DNA of 64,000 nt, taken from positions 1 through 64,000 of the forward strand of contig PCUU01000065.1 of assembly GCA_002786855.1 (NCBI GenBank), given 5' to 3'. Each line of letters begins with the position of its first letter. The stretch's first letter is position 1. Under the pieces are notes generated by a model. The model did not search any database. It had not been told where the DNA came from and was given only the letters and a program-made list of their open reading frames with translations. Positions 10,014 through 21,310 of the stretch are shown one piece after another. The translations under genes were made by a program, and so were the position numbers. This stretch comes from Cytophagales bacterium CG12_big_fil_rev_8_21_14_0_65_40_12 (GTDB lineage: Bacteria; Bacteroidota; Bacteroidia; Cytophagales; Cyclobacteriaceae).

Positions 10014-11042
10014 TTAGGTCATTAGCACCGCTCTATATGAATTGATGTTTTTCAAAGCCTCACCTGTTCCTCTCACTACAGCCCTTAATGGATCGTCTGC
10101 AATGTGAATTGGAAGTTTGGTTTTTAAGGCCAAACGTTTGTCAAGGCCCTTCAACATTGCCCCGCCACCCGTGAGGTGAATGCCTCGGTCATAAATATCA
10201 GCAGAAAGTTCTGGAGGAGAAATTTCCAGGGCTTTCAATACGGCTTCTTCAATTTTTGAAACCGATTTATCGAGCGCGAAGGCAATTTCGGAATACGAAA
10301 TCTTAATTACTTTAGGAATCCCAGTCATTAAATCACGACCTCTGATTTCATAATCATCTGGTGCATCATCTAATTCCGTCAAAGCTGAACCAATGGCAAT
10401 TTTCACCTTTTCGGCTGACCTTTCACCTATCAAAAGGTTGTGCTGCCTTCTCATGTAATCCAAAATATCTTTGGTAAAGGTATCTCCAGCAACTCTTATG
10501 GATTGATCGCAAACAATACCAGAAAGGGCAATTACCGCGATTTCGGTGGTTCCGCCCCCTATATCTACAATCATAGAACCCATGGGCTCGTCAATCTTGA
10601 TTCCAGTACCAATGGCTGCAGCGATGGGCTCATAAATCATATAAACTTCCTTGGCATTGGCATGCTCAGCAGAGTCACGCACTGCACGTTTTTCTACCTC
10701 TGTAATCCCAGAAGGAATACAAATGACCATGCGATGAGAAGATGGCATAAAGCTTCTGCGCTTTAAGTCTATCATTTTGATCATTCCTTTGATCATCAAC
10801 TCCGCGGCCTCAAAATCGGCAATCACCCCGTCTTTCAATGGCCTAATGGTTTTGATGTTCTCATGCGTCTTTTCGTGCATGTTCATGGCATCTCTTCCAA
10901 TGGCCAAAACCTTATTTGTATTCCTGTCAATAGCAATGATGGACGGCTCGTCCACCACAATTTTGTCTTTGTGTATGATCAGAGTATTTGCTGTACCCAA
11001 GTCGATGGCAATGTCACTTGTCAGAAAATCGAAAAACCCCAT
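10014..11042 (-). CDS. mreB: Rod shape-determining protein MreB
   Basis: Actin-like: DLGTANTLI, VDIGGGTTEIAVI, LTGGGAMLKGL. Confidence 0.97.
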   Translation of the reverse strand: MGFFDFLTSDIAIDLGTANTLIIHKDKIVVDEPSIIAIDRNTNKVLAIGRDAMNMHEKTHENIKTIRPLKDGVIADFEAAELMIKGMIKMIDLKRRSFMPSSHRMVICIPSGITEVEKRAVRDSAEHANAKEVYMIYEPIAAAIGTGIKIDEPMGSMIVDIGGGTTEIAVIALSGIVCDQSIRVAGDTFTKDILDYMRRQHNLLIGERSAEKVKIAIGSALTELDDAPDDYEIRGRDLMTGIPKVIKISYSEIAFALDKSVSKIEEAVLKALEISPPELSADIYDRGIHLTGGGAMLKGLDKRLALKTKLPIHIADDPLRAVVRGTGEALKNINSYRAVLMT

Positions 11043-11118
11043 ATTTAGTCAGTCTCCTATATTTATGTTCTTTGAAAGTTACAAATAACTCTCAACTATC
11101 AGTGTTGAAAAAAATCTT

Positions 11119-12648
11119 TTAATGTTTAAAATGTCGAGTTCCTGTAAATACCATCGCCATGTCGTTTTGGTCACAGTAATCGATCGACAAATCGTCCTTT
11201 ATTGAGCCTCCTGGTTGAATTACCGCAGCAATTCCCTCGCCCTTTGCAATCTCTACGCAATCTGGGAAAGGAAAGAAGGCATCCGAAGCCATTACCGCTC
11301 CATTCAAATCAAACCCAAAAGCCTTTGCCTTTTCAATGGCTTGCTTCAAGGCATCCACTCTTGAGGTTTGGCCCACTCCGCTCGACAGCATTTGTCCTTC
11401 TTTTGCCAATATGATCGTATTGGATTTTGTGTGCTTACAAATCTTGCTTGCAAACACCAAGGCGCGATCCTGAGCAGCTGTGGTATGTTTTTTTGTTACT
11501 TGTTTGAACTCAGAAGAATGATCGGTGGCCAAATCTCTATCCTGAACAATGATTCCGTTCAATAGGCTCTTGTATTGTTGGGTTGAGGTCAAGTGCTGTT
11601 TTTTCACCAAAAGAATTCTGTTCTTCTTTGAGGTTAAGAGGGCCAATGCATCGCTATGAAATGAAGGAGCAATCAAAACTTCGAAAAACAAAGAATTCAA
11701 TTCTTCTGCTGCTGCTAAGTCTATGGTTTGATTCGAAACCAAAACCCCACCAAAAGCACTTACAGTATCCGCTTCGAATGCCTTGAGATATGCCTCACGA
11801 ACATCCTTTCCAATGCCCACACCGCAAGCATTGGTGTGTTTTAAAATAGCAAAGGCGTTTTCATCTTCACCAAATTCCTCAATCAAACTAACCGCAGCAT
11901 CTATATCCACCAAATTATTGTAGGATAATTCTTTACCATTCAATTGCTCAAAAAGCTCGTCTAATGGACCAAAAAATTGACCTTTTTGATGTGGATTTTC
12001 GCCATATCTCAATGTTCTGCCTTCCTTTTCGCTTACTTTGAAACTTTCAATTCCCTCGGTTTGATTGAAATAATTGAAAATGGCTGTGTCATAGTGAGAC
12101 GAAACATCAAAAGCTTGGGCAGCAAACCTTTTTCTATCGGCTAATTCAGAAAAACCTGCCTTTTCATCCAATAAGCTTTCTAAAGCTGGATATTGTTCTC
12201 TTGAAGCAACGATGATCACATCCTTGAAATTCTTTGCAGCAGCCCTGATCAAAGAAATACCGCCAATGTCAATCTTTTCAATGATCTCTTGTTCCGAGGC
12301 TCCTGAAGCCACTGTCGCCTCAAAAGGGTATAAATCTACAATTACCAAATCAATCGATGGAATTTCGAATTGACTTGCTTGCTCTAAATCACCAGCATTG
12401 TCTCTTCTATGAAGAATGCCACCAAAAACCTTTGGATGAAGCGTTTTCACTCTTCCTCCAAATATGGAAGGATAGCTTGTTAAATCTTCTACTGCAGTAA
12501 CGGCAACGCCTAACTCTTCAATAAAAGATTGGGTGCCTCCCGTAGAATAAATTTCTACGCCTAGCGATGCTAACTTCTGCACAATCGAAGCGAGGTTATC
12601 TTTACGGTAAACGGATATTAAAGCGGATTTTATCTTAACCTGAGACAT
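11119..12648 (-). CDS. purH: Bifunctional AICAR transformylase/IMP cyclohydrolase
   Basis: IMP cyclohydrolase start (STGGTQSFIEELG…GGRVKTLHPKVFGGIL) and C-terminal AICARFT (SDAFFPFPD, AAVIQPGGSIKD). Confidence 0.97.
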   Translation of the reverse strand: MSQVKIKSALISVYRKDNLASIVQKLASLGVEIYSTGGTQSFIEELGVAVTAVEDLTSYPSIFGGRVKTLHPKVFGGILHRRDNAGDLEQASQFEIPSIDLVIVDLYPFEATVASGASEQEIIEKIDIGGISLIRAAAKNFKDVIIVASREQYPALESLLDEKAGFSELADRKRFAAQAFDVSSHYDTAIFNYFNQTEGIESFKVSEKEGRTLRYGENPHQKGQFFGPLDELFEQLNGKELSYNNLVDIDAAVSLIEEFGEDENAFAILKHTNACGVGIGKDVREAYLKAFEADTVSAFGGVLVSNQTIDLAAAEELNSLFFEVLIAPSFHSDALALLTSKKNRILLVKKQHLTSTQQYKSLLNGIIVQDRDLATDHSSEFKQVTKKHTTAAQDRALVFASKICKHTKSNTIILAKEGQMLSSGVGQTSRVDALKQAIEKAKAFGFDLNGAVMASDAFFPFPDCVEIAKGEGIAAVIQPGGSIKDDLSIDYCDQNDMAMVFTGTRHFKH

Positions 12649-12686
12649 TAAGGCGGATTTTTAATGAATTTGCAAAAGTAGTGATT

Positions 12687-13268
12687 TTAGACCTGATTAA
12701 GAACTAGTTCTTCGATCACTTTAGGATAATTTTCATGCTCTAAACGCTGAACTTTCTTGGCAATTTCTGCAGCACTATCTGAGTGCTCAATCTGGCAGGA
12801 GTATTGAGCGATAATGCTTCCTTCATCATATTGCTGGTTTACAAAATGTATTGAAATTCCAGAAATCGTTTCGTTGGCCGCCTTTACAGCTTCATGCACA
12901 TGCATTCCGTACATTCCTTTGCCTCCAAATTTTGGTAAAAGTGCGGGGTGAATATTGATTATTTTGTTCGGAAAGGCATTCACCAATGATTCAGGAACTA
13001 ACCACATGAAGCCTGCCAACACAATCCATTCTATTTCCTCCCGAACAAGTCGGTTCAAAATGGCATTGGAGTCATAAAATTCCGATCTGTTGAATACAAC
13101 GGTAGGTATTTTATAGTGCTTTGCGATATTTAAAACACCCGCAGAGGCATTATTAGAAAAGAGCAAAGCCACTTCGATTTGAGGGTGCTCCTTAAAATGT
13201 TCAAAAATTCTCTCTGCGTTGGTCCCAGTGCCCGATGCAAAAACTGCTATTTTTTTCTTCAAATCCAT
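12687..13268 (-). CDS. purN: Phosphoribosylglycinamide formyltransferase
   Basis: VFASGTGTN…NIHPALLPKFGGKGMYG…GISIHFV. Confidence 0.94.
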   Translation of the reverse strand: MDLKKKIAVFASGTGTNAERIFEHFKEHPQIEVALLFSNNASAGVLNIAKHYKIPTVVFNRSEFYDSNAILNRLVREEIEWIVLAGFMWLVPESLVNAFPNKIINIHPALLPKFGGKGMYGMHVHEAVKAANETISGISIHFVNQQYDEGSIIAQYSCQIEHSDSAAEIAKKVQRLEHENYPKVIEELVLNQV

Positions 13269-14101
13269 ATCATACTAACAATACCCGCGAGCATAATCCA
13301 TTTACAAAAAGTACTCAACTGATGATAACCCTTTTTGGTATCGGCCTGTAAAAGGGCAAATATGAGGAAAATCAAAACAATTGAAAGCGTAATGGGCAGA
13401 ATCAAATTGATATGCGACATCAACAAAAAAACAGTCAGGCCAAAAAACACAGCGATCAAACTGATTACTTTCTTCGTTCGAAGGGTGCCAATAACGATAG
13501 GCAAAGTACGGCAACCGAATTTTTCATCTCCTTTCATGTCCTCCATGTCCTTAATAATCTCTCTGATTAAGGTGATAAAGGCACCAAAAACGGCATAGCA
13601 GAAAACCAAATAAACCCGCTCCTGAAAATATTGCCCGACCAGAAAAAGAGTGGTACCAGTGAGAAGCGCTATGGCTAAATTTCCTATCAAAGGCAGCCGC
13701 TTGAGTTGATTGGAATATAGCCACAACAAAAAAGCGGCAGAGAAATTTATTAAGCCAATAGTGGTTGAAAGCCAAAAACCAATGGCAATACCCAAAATAT
13801 TCAGGAAAGTATGTGAGATAATGATCCACCTTCTTTTTAGGGTCTTTCCAACAATCACGCGATCGGGGCGATTAACAAAATCAATTTTTATGTCATAATA
13901 ATCATTGATCAAATAACCTGCGCTCGTGATGATGACAGTAGATGAAACCAACAGAAGGAAATTGACATCAAGAAATACAGCTGATCCATCTCCGTTCCTG
14001 AGCAAAAAGATCGCAGTAAAATACTGCGTCAAACCTACGATCAATAAGTTGATGCCGCGGATCATTTTAAGATAATTCGATATAAAAGCCCTGACTCCCA
14101 A
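13259..14101 (-). CDS. UbiA-family prenyltransferase (GGGP geranylgeranyltransferase-like)
   Basis: UbiA motif NDYYDIKIDFVNRPDR in a polytopic membrane protein. Confidence 0.85.
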   Translation of the reverse strand: MGVRAFISNYLKMIRGINLLIVGLTQYFTAIFLLRNGDGSAVFLDVNFLLLVSSTVIITSAGYLINDYYDIKIDFVNRPDRVIVGKTLKRRWIIISHTFLNILGIAIGFWLSTTIGLINFSAAFLLWLYSNQLKRLPLIGNLAIALLTGTTLFLVGQYFQERVYLVFCYAVFGAFITLIREIIKDMEDMKGDEKFGCRTLPIVIGTLRTKKVISLIAVFFGLTVFLLMSHINLILPITLSIVLIFLIFALLQADTKKGYHQLSTFCKWIMLAGIVSMIWI

Positions 14102-14374
14102 GTACGCTGAAATTTGATATTACTACGTTTCAAAGTTAGGAGAGTTGAATTTAAAATAGGTTTGATGCGCGAACTATATCGGAAGCATAAAAACATTCCC
14201 AAATCGGGAATTCACTCCAGAAAATGCATTTTTCTTCAACTCATATTATTGTTTTATAATAAATAAAGCCCCTAATTTGCCAATACTAACGAACAACTCA
14301 GGTTGGACTAGTTATTGTCAAATATTCAGTAGGGGAAATTCCCCCAAGAGAGTAAATGATATAACTAGAAAACC

Positions 14375-17300
14375 ATGTTGTTTTCACTTAAACACTTGAT
14401 ACCATTGCCGAGGCTACTAAAAATACTTGCAGTATTTTCTGTGTTGTGTCTTGCTATATTCCCCATGCAAGGCCAAACAGGGATTAGCACAATCACTACC
14501 TCCACTGTTGGCGGAACACCAAGTTCCAATGTTGCGGTAGCCCCAAGTGACGCGGGTAACTCAATCTCAGACGATGCAGGAGAAACCTTTACCATCAATT
14601 ACGGCCAAGGAAATAACCTCAAAGTAGTATCCTATGTAGTTTCTTCCGTTACTTACGACCGCTTTTTAGCTCCCGATACACTTGTACTCAATAGAACTAC
14701 TGCTTCCGATCGACTTGTGAATATCTGGTTTACGCTCAATAGCGCCATAACTGACAATACCCCCCCGACCAATGATATTGTCAATTTAGATGCTAACGAA
14801 GTGGACGATGCCGATGCTATTTACCTATCAGGAAACTTAAATGCGGGCTATGATAATATCCTTGTGAATATTGATGACGCTGCCTCTGGTAGTATCGAGG
14901 TAGAAACGGAAAGGGTTGACGTAATTTGGTACCAGGGCATTCAAACATCGAGCCCATCCACGGCAGTATTTCCAATTATCGAAAGGGGCGGAAATGATAA
15001 TATAGCTGTAGCGGCTATTACAAGTCTCAATGTAGATGGCACGCCAGCCTCTTACAGCACATTGATTGGTATTCCAGAAAATGGTTGGCCGGGTACAGGT
15101 TCATCTTTCAACAATTATCTGGTTTTAAGAAGAGAATTGGCAGGAAGCATTCCATTGCCACTCTTGCCCATCGGTACCTTCGAAGGTCAAAGTGCACAAG
15201 TAATCCAAGGTGTAGCGATCTCTTTCAGCACCTTTGGCATTGCCGCCAATACACCCGTTTATGGTTACTCTATATTTTCTGCCGATGTGGTCGATGGATT
15301 TGTTACGAATACAAATGATATCGTAGGCAGCGGAGCTGTTACTATAAAGGCAGGAATTGATCTAACAGATATCACTACCTTCCCAACAGATAGCCGATCA
15401 AACGACTCAGGATTGGATTTGGTAGCAGGGGTATCGGCTGCTGTGGCCAGTGATGACAATTTAATTGAAGTAAAAGGGCCTGGAGGTTATAAAGCCGCTT
15501 TGTCTACTTGGCTAAAAGCCAATGCCGATGTAACCACAGCCACTGATGGTAGTCCTGTTACTGATTGGCAAGACCAATGGCTCGGTAATCATGATGCCAC
15601 TACAGGTGTTGCTTCGCCAACTTTCAGAAGCACCACTAGCAGAATTAACTTTAACCCTACTGTTGATTTTACAAGTGGAAGCACCAGTCTCAACATTACC
15701 AACAATTCAGACTTTAATACTCCTGGCCCATTTACTAAAAAGGGCATTAACCTATCATTCAGAACAAGCACAACTGATATTAATACCAGACAAGTACTAT
15801 TCGAACAAGGAGGAAATGTAAGAGGCATAAACATCTATATCAGGAACGGAAACCTACATTTAACTGCTTGGAATAGGAATAATGACGGTGCTGGCTCGCC
15901 TTGGAATAACGTAGGTAATGTAACAACAATTAGTACAGCAGTAACCACCAATACGGAGTACATTGTTACCCTCGAGGAAGACGGTAACTCCAGTGCTACA
16001 GGAACAATAACAGGTTACCTTAATGGACAGAGCTTTGGCTCAATTCCAAACGTTGGTATTCTCTACAACCACACAGGGGGAATCGAATTTGGGGGTTCAG
16101 ACGGATCCACACAGTATGATGACGGTACCAATGGAGGAACGAACTCTTATTGGGGCGAAATTTCGGAGCTCATTTATTGCAATGAACCTGGTAGTTTCCC
16201 TTTGACACAACGCCAGAGAATTGAAAGCTACTTAGCCATTAAATATGGAATCACACTTAACCAAAGCACGCCTATAAATTACTATAATGCCGATGGGAAT
16301 ATTATTTTTAATACAACCCTCAATGCAAGTTTAGGGGGATTTCTTGAGTACAATCGAGATATCGCAGGCATTGGTCGGGATGATGCCTCAGAATTGGACC
16401 AACCTGCGTCAAGAAGTGAAAATACTGGCAGTGTGGTCACCATGGATCGTGGAGCCACTATCAGCAGCGATGATACTTGGCTGATATGGGGTAATAACGG
16501 TGCCGCGCTGACTGAGACCAGCCTATTGACCATGCCTGATACAATTGAATCAAGGCTAAATCGCGTTTGGAGGGTAGCCGAGCGAAATGAAGTGTTTTCA
16601 ACTTCTGTTTCCTTCGATCTGACCGGATTAGGGCTGAGTGCCAATCAAAATGATTTCAGTTTGTTAGTTGCTGGCAATGGCAGCGCAGCTGACTTTAGCG
16701 CAGCGACAGTAATTTCAGGAGGTGTACTTTCGGGCAACACGCTCACCTTCAGTGGGGTGAATTTAAGCGATGGACAGTATTTCACTTTAGGCACAGCCTA
16801 TTTCCAGTGTTCCCCAGGGGGAGTTCAAACGAATTTAACGCTTTGGTTAAGGGCCAACAATGGAACAAGCACTTCGATCAACGGTGCAAATGTTGGCACT
16901 TGGTCCGACAGATCAGGCTTTGCTAATGACGCGACTGCTGTTGTTAATGATGAACCTAGCTTTTTAAGCAATTCTATCAATTACAATCCTGCCTTAGATT
17001 TTGATGCATTGAACACAGAGGAAATTTCTGGTTCGGCTGGATTTAACTCGGCTGCATACTATGCTGTTATTAATACTGATTTAGCATATACCTCAGCGTC
17101 AGCTATTGAAACTATTCTTGAATTCAATGCAATCCCAGCTGGGGCAACCAACCAATTCGGAAGTTTACAGTTAGGCTCGGTTACAAGTGCTATAACTGGT
17201 GAAATCATTACCCATTCAATGGGTGGTACAGGCACGCGTTGGAGAAGAGGTACAAGCCAGGCCGCTTTTGGAACTATTGCTACTAACGCCACCCTAATGT

Positions 17301-20300
17301 TTGGTATTAAAAACAATGCCGCGGCCAATAGCACAGAGATATTTGTGAATGGACGTGACCAAGCCAACCTACAATCAGACGCGCTTTTAACATCGACAAA
17401 TGTGAACTACAGGATAGGCGGCAACTTAGCTTCCAACACCTTTGCAAATGACAATTTTGATGGTCAAATTGCCGAGATTATTTCATATTCGGCCCGTCCA
17501 AGCGATGCAGAACATAACAGAATTCAATCATACCTTGCCATTAAATATGGAATTACTCTAAGTAATAATGGAGGAGGAACAGCAGGTGATTACACCAGTG
17601 CAGGTTCTACCCTTATTTGGGATGCCTCAGACTACAGCACTTATCACAACGATGTTGCGGGTATCGGCCGCGATGATCTTTCTTGCTTAGATCAAAAACA
17701 ATCCCGAAGCGTCAACACAGGCTCTATAGTCGCCATTGGTTTGGGCGAAATTTCTGCAAACAACGCTGCCAACCCTAATTCCTTTGGTACGGATGATACC
17801 TTTATGATGTGGGGAAATGATGCTGACTTTGCTAATCAGGCCAATGCCAACACTGTAGATGTACCAGGTATTGTAACCGAACGTATGGAGCGCATATGGA
17901 GAATAAATGAAACCAATACCGTAGGCAATACCACCGTTCAATTCGATATAAATGGTTTGGGATACAGTTCAAATGTAAGTGATTTTAATTTGATCGTTTC
18001 CAGCACAGCCACCATGGCCAGCGGCTCGCTTACGCCTGCAGCTTCTTTGGTAGGAGGAATCTTGACCTTCAACAACGTGAATTTCGCAGATGGTGACTTC
18101 TTTACCATTGGCACAGCTCGTACAGCTTGCGGCCCTGGTGGAGTTGAAACTAACCTTCTGTTATGGTTAAGAGCTGATGCCGGTACAAACACCACTACTA
18201 ATGGTGCTGATGTCACATTATGGGGAGATCAATCTGCCGCAGGAAATGATGCTAATGATAACTTTAATGGAAATTCGGATCCACCTGCCTATATTTCCAA
18301 TGGAACCAATTTCAATCCTCTTTTAGGATTTAATCGAACAGACCTGAATTTTTTAACAGTCCCTCATGACGTAGCCTTTAACTCCGTAAGTCAAGCAATT
18401 TTCGTAGCCGGCACAATGAATGCTGCATCGGATGACTATTCTACTTTTATTAGTAAAACACAAGATTATGATTGGCAAGAAGGTTGGGCCTTGGCTCATG
18501 AAGGAGCTAACATAATCTATGCAAAAGACGATTCGAATGATGCTGCAAACGCGGCCAAAACACCTTTCCTTGATGGAGTCCCAACAATATACTTGGGTTA
18601 TTCAGATGGTAGTAATGATTTTATCAATATTAATTTTGAGAATAAGAATAGCATTAGTTCAAATACTGCAGCCCAAACAAACCAACCTATAATCATTGGT
18701 GCCACATTGAATGGATCTAATACCAATGTAAGGCAAGGCTTAGATGGCAATATTGGTGATGTTATTGTGTTCGGTGATGACCTAAACTCTACTCAAAGAC
18801 AACAAATTGCGACATATCTTGCTGTAAAGTATGGCATTACATTAAACCAAGCCACAGCGACCAATTACATTTGGTCTGATGGATCAACTGTTTTATGGAA
18901 TGCTACCACAAACGCTAGCCACAACCAAGATATCGCGGGCATTGGCAGGGATGATGCCAGCTGCTTCAGTCAAAAACAATCAGCAAGTGTAAATTCTGAT
19001 GATATCTTGGCCATAGGCTTGGGTACGGTTGCGGCCAGCAATGCCGAAAACTCAAACTCGTTTGTTGATAATGGTGATTATTTGATTTGGGGCAATGATG
19101 GTGGAGCTACAGCGCAAGCGAGTGCCAATACCGTAGACTTGCCAGGCACATTATCCGAAAGAATGACCCGGGTTTGGAAGGTGCAAGATACTGGACTTGT
19201 TGGGGATACTGAATTAGAATTTGACCTGACTGGGCTTGGTTATAGCGTGGCCGATGCTGAGGCATTTTCTCTACTGGTGAGCAACTCCCCTACCATGGCT
19301 TCTGCAAGCATCATCACGGGAGGAACACTGAACGGTAATATTCTTTCTTTCTCAGGAATCAACCTAACTAATGCACAATACTTTACCATTGGTACTGGTT
19401 ATGTGACTTGCGGCCCAGGCGGAGTAAATACAAATATCGCTCTATGGCTTAGGGCTGATTTAGAAGTATTTTCCGATGCAGGAACCACCCCAGCGGTAGA
19501 TGGCAATAATGCCTTGCAATGGAATGACCAAAGTTCCCCAGCCGACAATGGTTCAGAAGTTAACTTAGGCGGAGGAAGCCCTATTGAACCTACGCTCCAA
19601 ACCAGTGAAATCAACTTTAATCCAGTGTTGCGCTTCACAGATCCTAACTCTAGTAACGCATCTTATATTGAAACCAGCTCAAATTCTGTGTCTGGCAATA
19701 TGACTTTGATTTCTGTTTTCAAAACGGGTTCAACGTCTGGAACTGCCAATGACTTTGTCAACTCACCAGCTTTGATTGGCGCAAGCGAAACCTCAAGTGC
19801 GGCTGACTATGGCTTAGGAATGGACAACGGTACCATCTGGATGAAGGCTAGTGATAATGGGGATGCCTTTGATGTTGAAACCACAACCACATTCAATAAT
19901 AATCGGGTTCACTTTACTACTGCTACCAGAACTGCTGCCGGAGCGATAGCAATTTATGTGGATGGGAATAGCGAAGCAACCGGCACAGGTCATACTGGAA
20001 CACTTACAGGGCCGTCATCCTTCGGTATTGGTAACCATAGCGATGCGGATCTTGATGCCCAATATGCTGGTGATATTGCCGAAACTATAGTATTTTCTGC
20101 TGTACTGAACTCAGACCAACGCAACCGGGTAGAAAGTTATCTTGCTCTCAAATACGGATTGACCATGAATGCCAGCGATGATGGTACTACTGGCGCTGTA
20201 GATGAAAGAGATTATCGCGCTGCAGATGGAGGAGTAATCTGGGACTATACAGGACAATCAACGACTTACTATAACGATATCTTTGGCATCGGTCGAGATG

Positions 20301-21310
20301 ACTTATCATGCTTCGATCAAAGACAGTCGAAAAGTGAAAACTTGGATGCCATTGTAACCTTCAATCTACCAGCAGGATTCGGAACAGATGATTCGTTTAT
20401 TATTTCAGGAAACGATAATGCCGTAATTGAGCAAGTGGGCAACAAAGAAAGACCCGCAGAAATCAATAGTAGATTGAACCGAGAATGGAGGGTGCAAGAA
20501 ACTGGTACAGTAGGCAGCATTCAGGTAATCTATGATTTGGATGATGTGACAGGCCCATTGGGAGTTGGTACCAATAACTTAAGCTTATTAAGACTGATGG
20601 TGGATGACGATGGTGATTTTAGCTCTGGGGCAACTCTGATTACTCCAACTTCCTTTAATGGTACTAACAATACAGCCACATTTACTGTAGACTTTACCAA
20701 TGGCCAGTATTATACGCTCGGCTCTACAGAAGTGGCAGCATTGCCAATTACCCTTTTGTCCTTTGAGGCGAAAAAGATCAATGAAAATAAAGTGAGATTA
20801 AACTGGACTACTGTTGACGAAACCAACAACGCCTTCTTTACCATTGAAAGAAGCACCGATGGCAAGAAGTTCGAGCCAATCGCCAATCTTCAAGGTGCTG
20901 GCAACAGCGAGAACGCAAACACTTATCAATGGTTAGATGAGAACCCAACAAGTGGAAATAATTTCTATAGATTGAAGCAAACTGATTTTAATGGAGAATT
21001 CTCAGTTTCGGAAATGGTGAGAGTATTCATCGAGTTCGATGCCAAAACCATCCAATTCAACGTTTATCCAAACCCAATACAAATTGGGGAAAGCCTGAAT
21101 ATAAAATATGAAGTAAGCTTGGAAAGCATGCTAGAAATTAAGTTTGTGTCTACTTCAGGTCAGGTGTTGCTCAAACAAAATGAAACGGCATTTCCTGAAA
21201 GCGGCACCATCAGCCTTTCCACCGACAAATTACAGCGAGGGCTGGTATTGGTAATGATCACAGATTTGACCACACACCAAAAACAAACCTTTAAAATTCT
21301 TGTTCGCTAG
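14375..21310 (+). CDS. Giant modular secreted protein with four ~430-aa repeats (LamG/concanavalin-like plus DUF8202-like) and T9SS type A sorting domain
   Basis: Signal peptide; repeated CGPGGVxTNxxLWLRAD … RxESYLAIKYGITLN … IAGIGRDDxSCxxQKQSxSxNT blocks; C-terminal VYPNP…TFKILVR tail. Confidence 0.9.
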   Translation: MLFSLKHLIPLPRLLKILAVFSVLCLAIFPMQGQTGISTITTSTVGGTPSSNVAVAPSDAGNSISDDAGETFTINYGQGNNLKVVSYVVSSVTYDRFLAPDTLVLNRTTASDRLVNIWFTLNSAITDNTPPTNDIVNLDANEVDDADAIYLSGNLNAGYDNILVNIDDAASGSIEVETERVDVIWYQGIQTSSPSTAVFPIIERGGNDNIAVAAITSLNVDGTPASYSTLIGIPENGWPGTGSSFNNYLVLRRELAGSIPLPLLPIGTFEGQSAQVIQGVAISFSTFGIAANTPVYGYSIFSADVVDGFVTNTNDIVGSGAVTIKAGIDLTDITTFPTDSRSNDSGLDLVAGVSAAVASDDNLIEVKGPGGYKAALSTWLKANADVTTATDGSPVTDWQDQWLGNHDATTGVASPTFRSTTSRINFNPTVDFTSGSTSLNITNNSDFNTPGPFTKKGINLSFRTSTTDINTRQVLFEQGGNVRGINIYIRNGNLHLTAWNRNNDGAGSPWNNVGNVTTISTAVTTNTEYIVTLEEDGNSSATGTITGYLNGQSFGSIPNVGILYNHTGGIEFGGSDGSTQYDDGTNGGTNSYWGEISELIYCNEPGSFPLTQRQRIESYLAIKYGITLNQSTPINYYNADGNIIFNTTLNASLGGFLEYNRDIAGIGRDDASELDQPASRSENTGSVVTMDRGATISSDDTWLIWGNNGAALTETSLLTMPDTIESRLNRVWRVAERNEVFSTSVSFDLTGLGLSANQNDFSLLVAGNGSAADFSAATVISGGVLSGNTLTFSGVNLSDGQYFTLGTAYFQCSPGGVQTNLTLWLRANNGTSTSINGANVGTWSDRSGFANDATAVVNDEPSFLSNSINYNPALDFDALNTEEISGSAGFNSAAYYAVINTDLAYTSASAIETILEFNAIPAGATNQFGSLQLGSVTSAITGEIITHSMGGTGTRWRRGTSQAAFGTIATNATLMFGIKNNAAANSTEIFVNGRDQANLQSDALLTSTNVNYRIGGNLASNTFANDNFDGQIAEIISYSARPSDAEHNRIQSYLAIKYGITLSNNGGGTAGDYTSAGSTLIWDASDYSTYHNDVAGIGRDDLSCLDQKQSRSVNTGSIVAIGLGEISANNAANPNSFGTDDTFMMWGNDADFANQANANTVDVPGIVTERMERIWRINETNTVGNTTVQFDINGLGYSSNVSDFNLIVSSTATMASGSLTPAASLVGGILTFNNVNFADGDFFTIGTARTACGPGGVETNLLLWLRADAGTNTTTNGADVTLWGDQSAAGNDANDNFNGNSDPPAYISNGTNFNPLLGFNRTDLNFLTVPHDVAFNSVSQAIFVAGTMNAASDDYSTFISKTQDYDWQEGWALAHEGANIIYAKDDSNDAANAAKTPFLDGVPTIYLGYSDGSNDFININFENKNSISSNTAAQTNQPIIIGATLNGSNTNVRQGLDGNIGDVIVFGDDLNSTQRQQIATYLAVKYGITLNQATATNYIWSDGSTVLWNATTNASHNQDIAGIGRDDASCFSQKQSASVNSDDILAIGLGTVAASNAENSNSFVDNGDYLIWGNDGGATAQASANTVDLPGTLSERMTRVWKVQDTGLVGDTELEFDLTGLGYSVADAEAFSLLVSNSPTMASASIITGGTLNGNILSFSGINLTNAQYFTIGTGYVTCGPGGVNTNIALWLRADLEVFSDAGTTPAVDGNNALQWNDQSSPADNGSEVNLGGGSPIEPTLQTSEINFNPVLRFTDPNSSNASYIETSSNSVSGNMTLISVFKTGSTSGTANDFVNSPALIGASETSSAADYGLGMDNGTIWMKASDNGDAFDVETTTTFNNNRVHFTTATRTAAGAIAIYVDGNSEATGTGHTGTLTGPSSFGIGNHSDADLDAQYAGDIAETIVFSAVLNSDQRNRVESYLALKYGLTMNASDDGTTGAVDERDYRAADGGVIWDYTGQSTTYYNDIFGIGRDDLSCFDQRQSKSENLDAIVTFNLPAGFGTDDSFIISGNDNAVIEQVGNKERPAEINSRLNREWRVQETGTVGSIQVIYDLDDVTGPLGVGTNNLSLLRLMVDDDGDFSSGATLITPTSFNGTNNTATFTVDFTNGQYYTLGSTEVAALPITLLSFEAKKINENKVRLNWTTVDETNNAFFTIERSTDGKKFEPIANLQGAGNSENANTYQWLDENPTSGNNFYRLKQTDFNGEFSVSEMVRVFIEFDAKTIQFNVYPNPIQIGESLNIKYEVSLESMLEIKFVSTSGQVLLKQNETAFPESGTISLSTDKLQRGLVLVMITDLTTHQKQTFKILVR

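Noticed and set aside
14375-21310. Regularly spaced similar sequences considered as CRISPR or tandem DNA repeats
   Set aside because: They are ~1.3-kb protein-coding modules with diverged DNA in one open frame, not short identical repeats with spacers.
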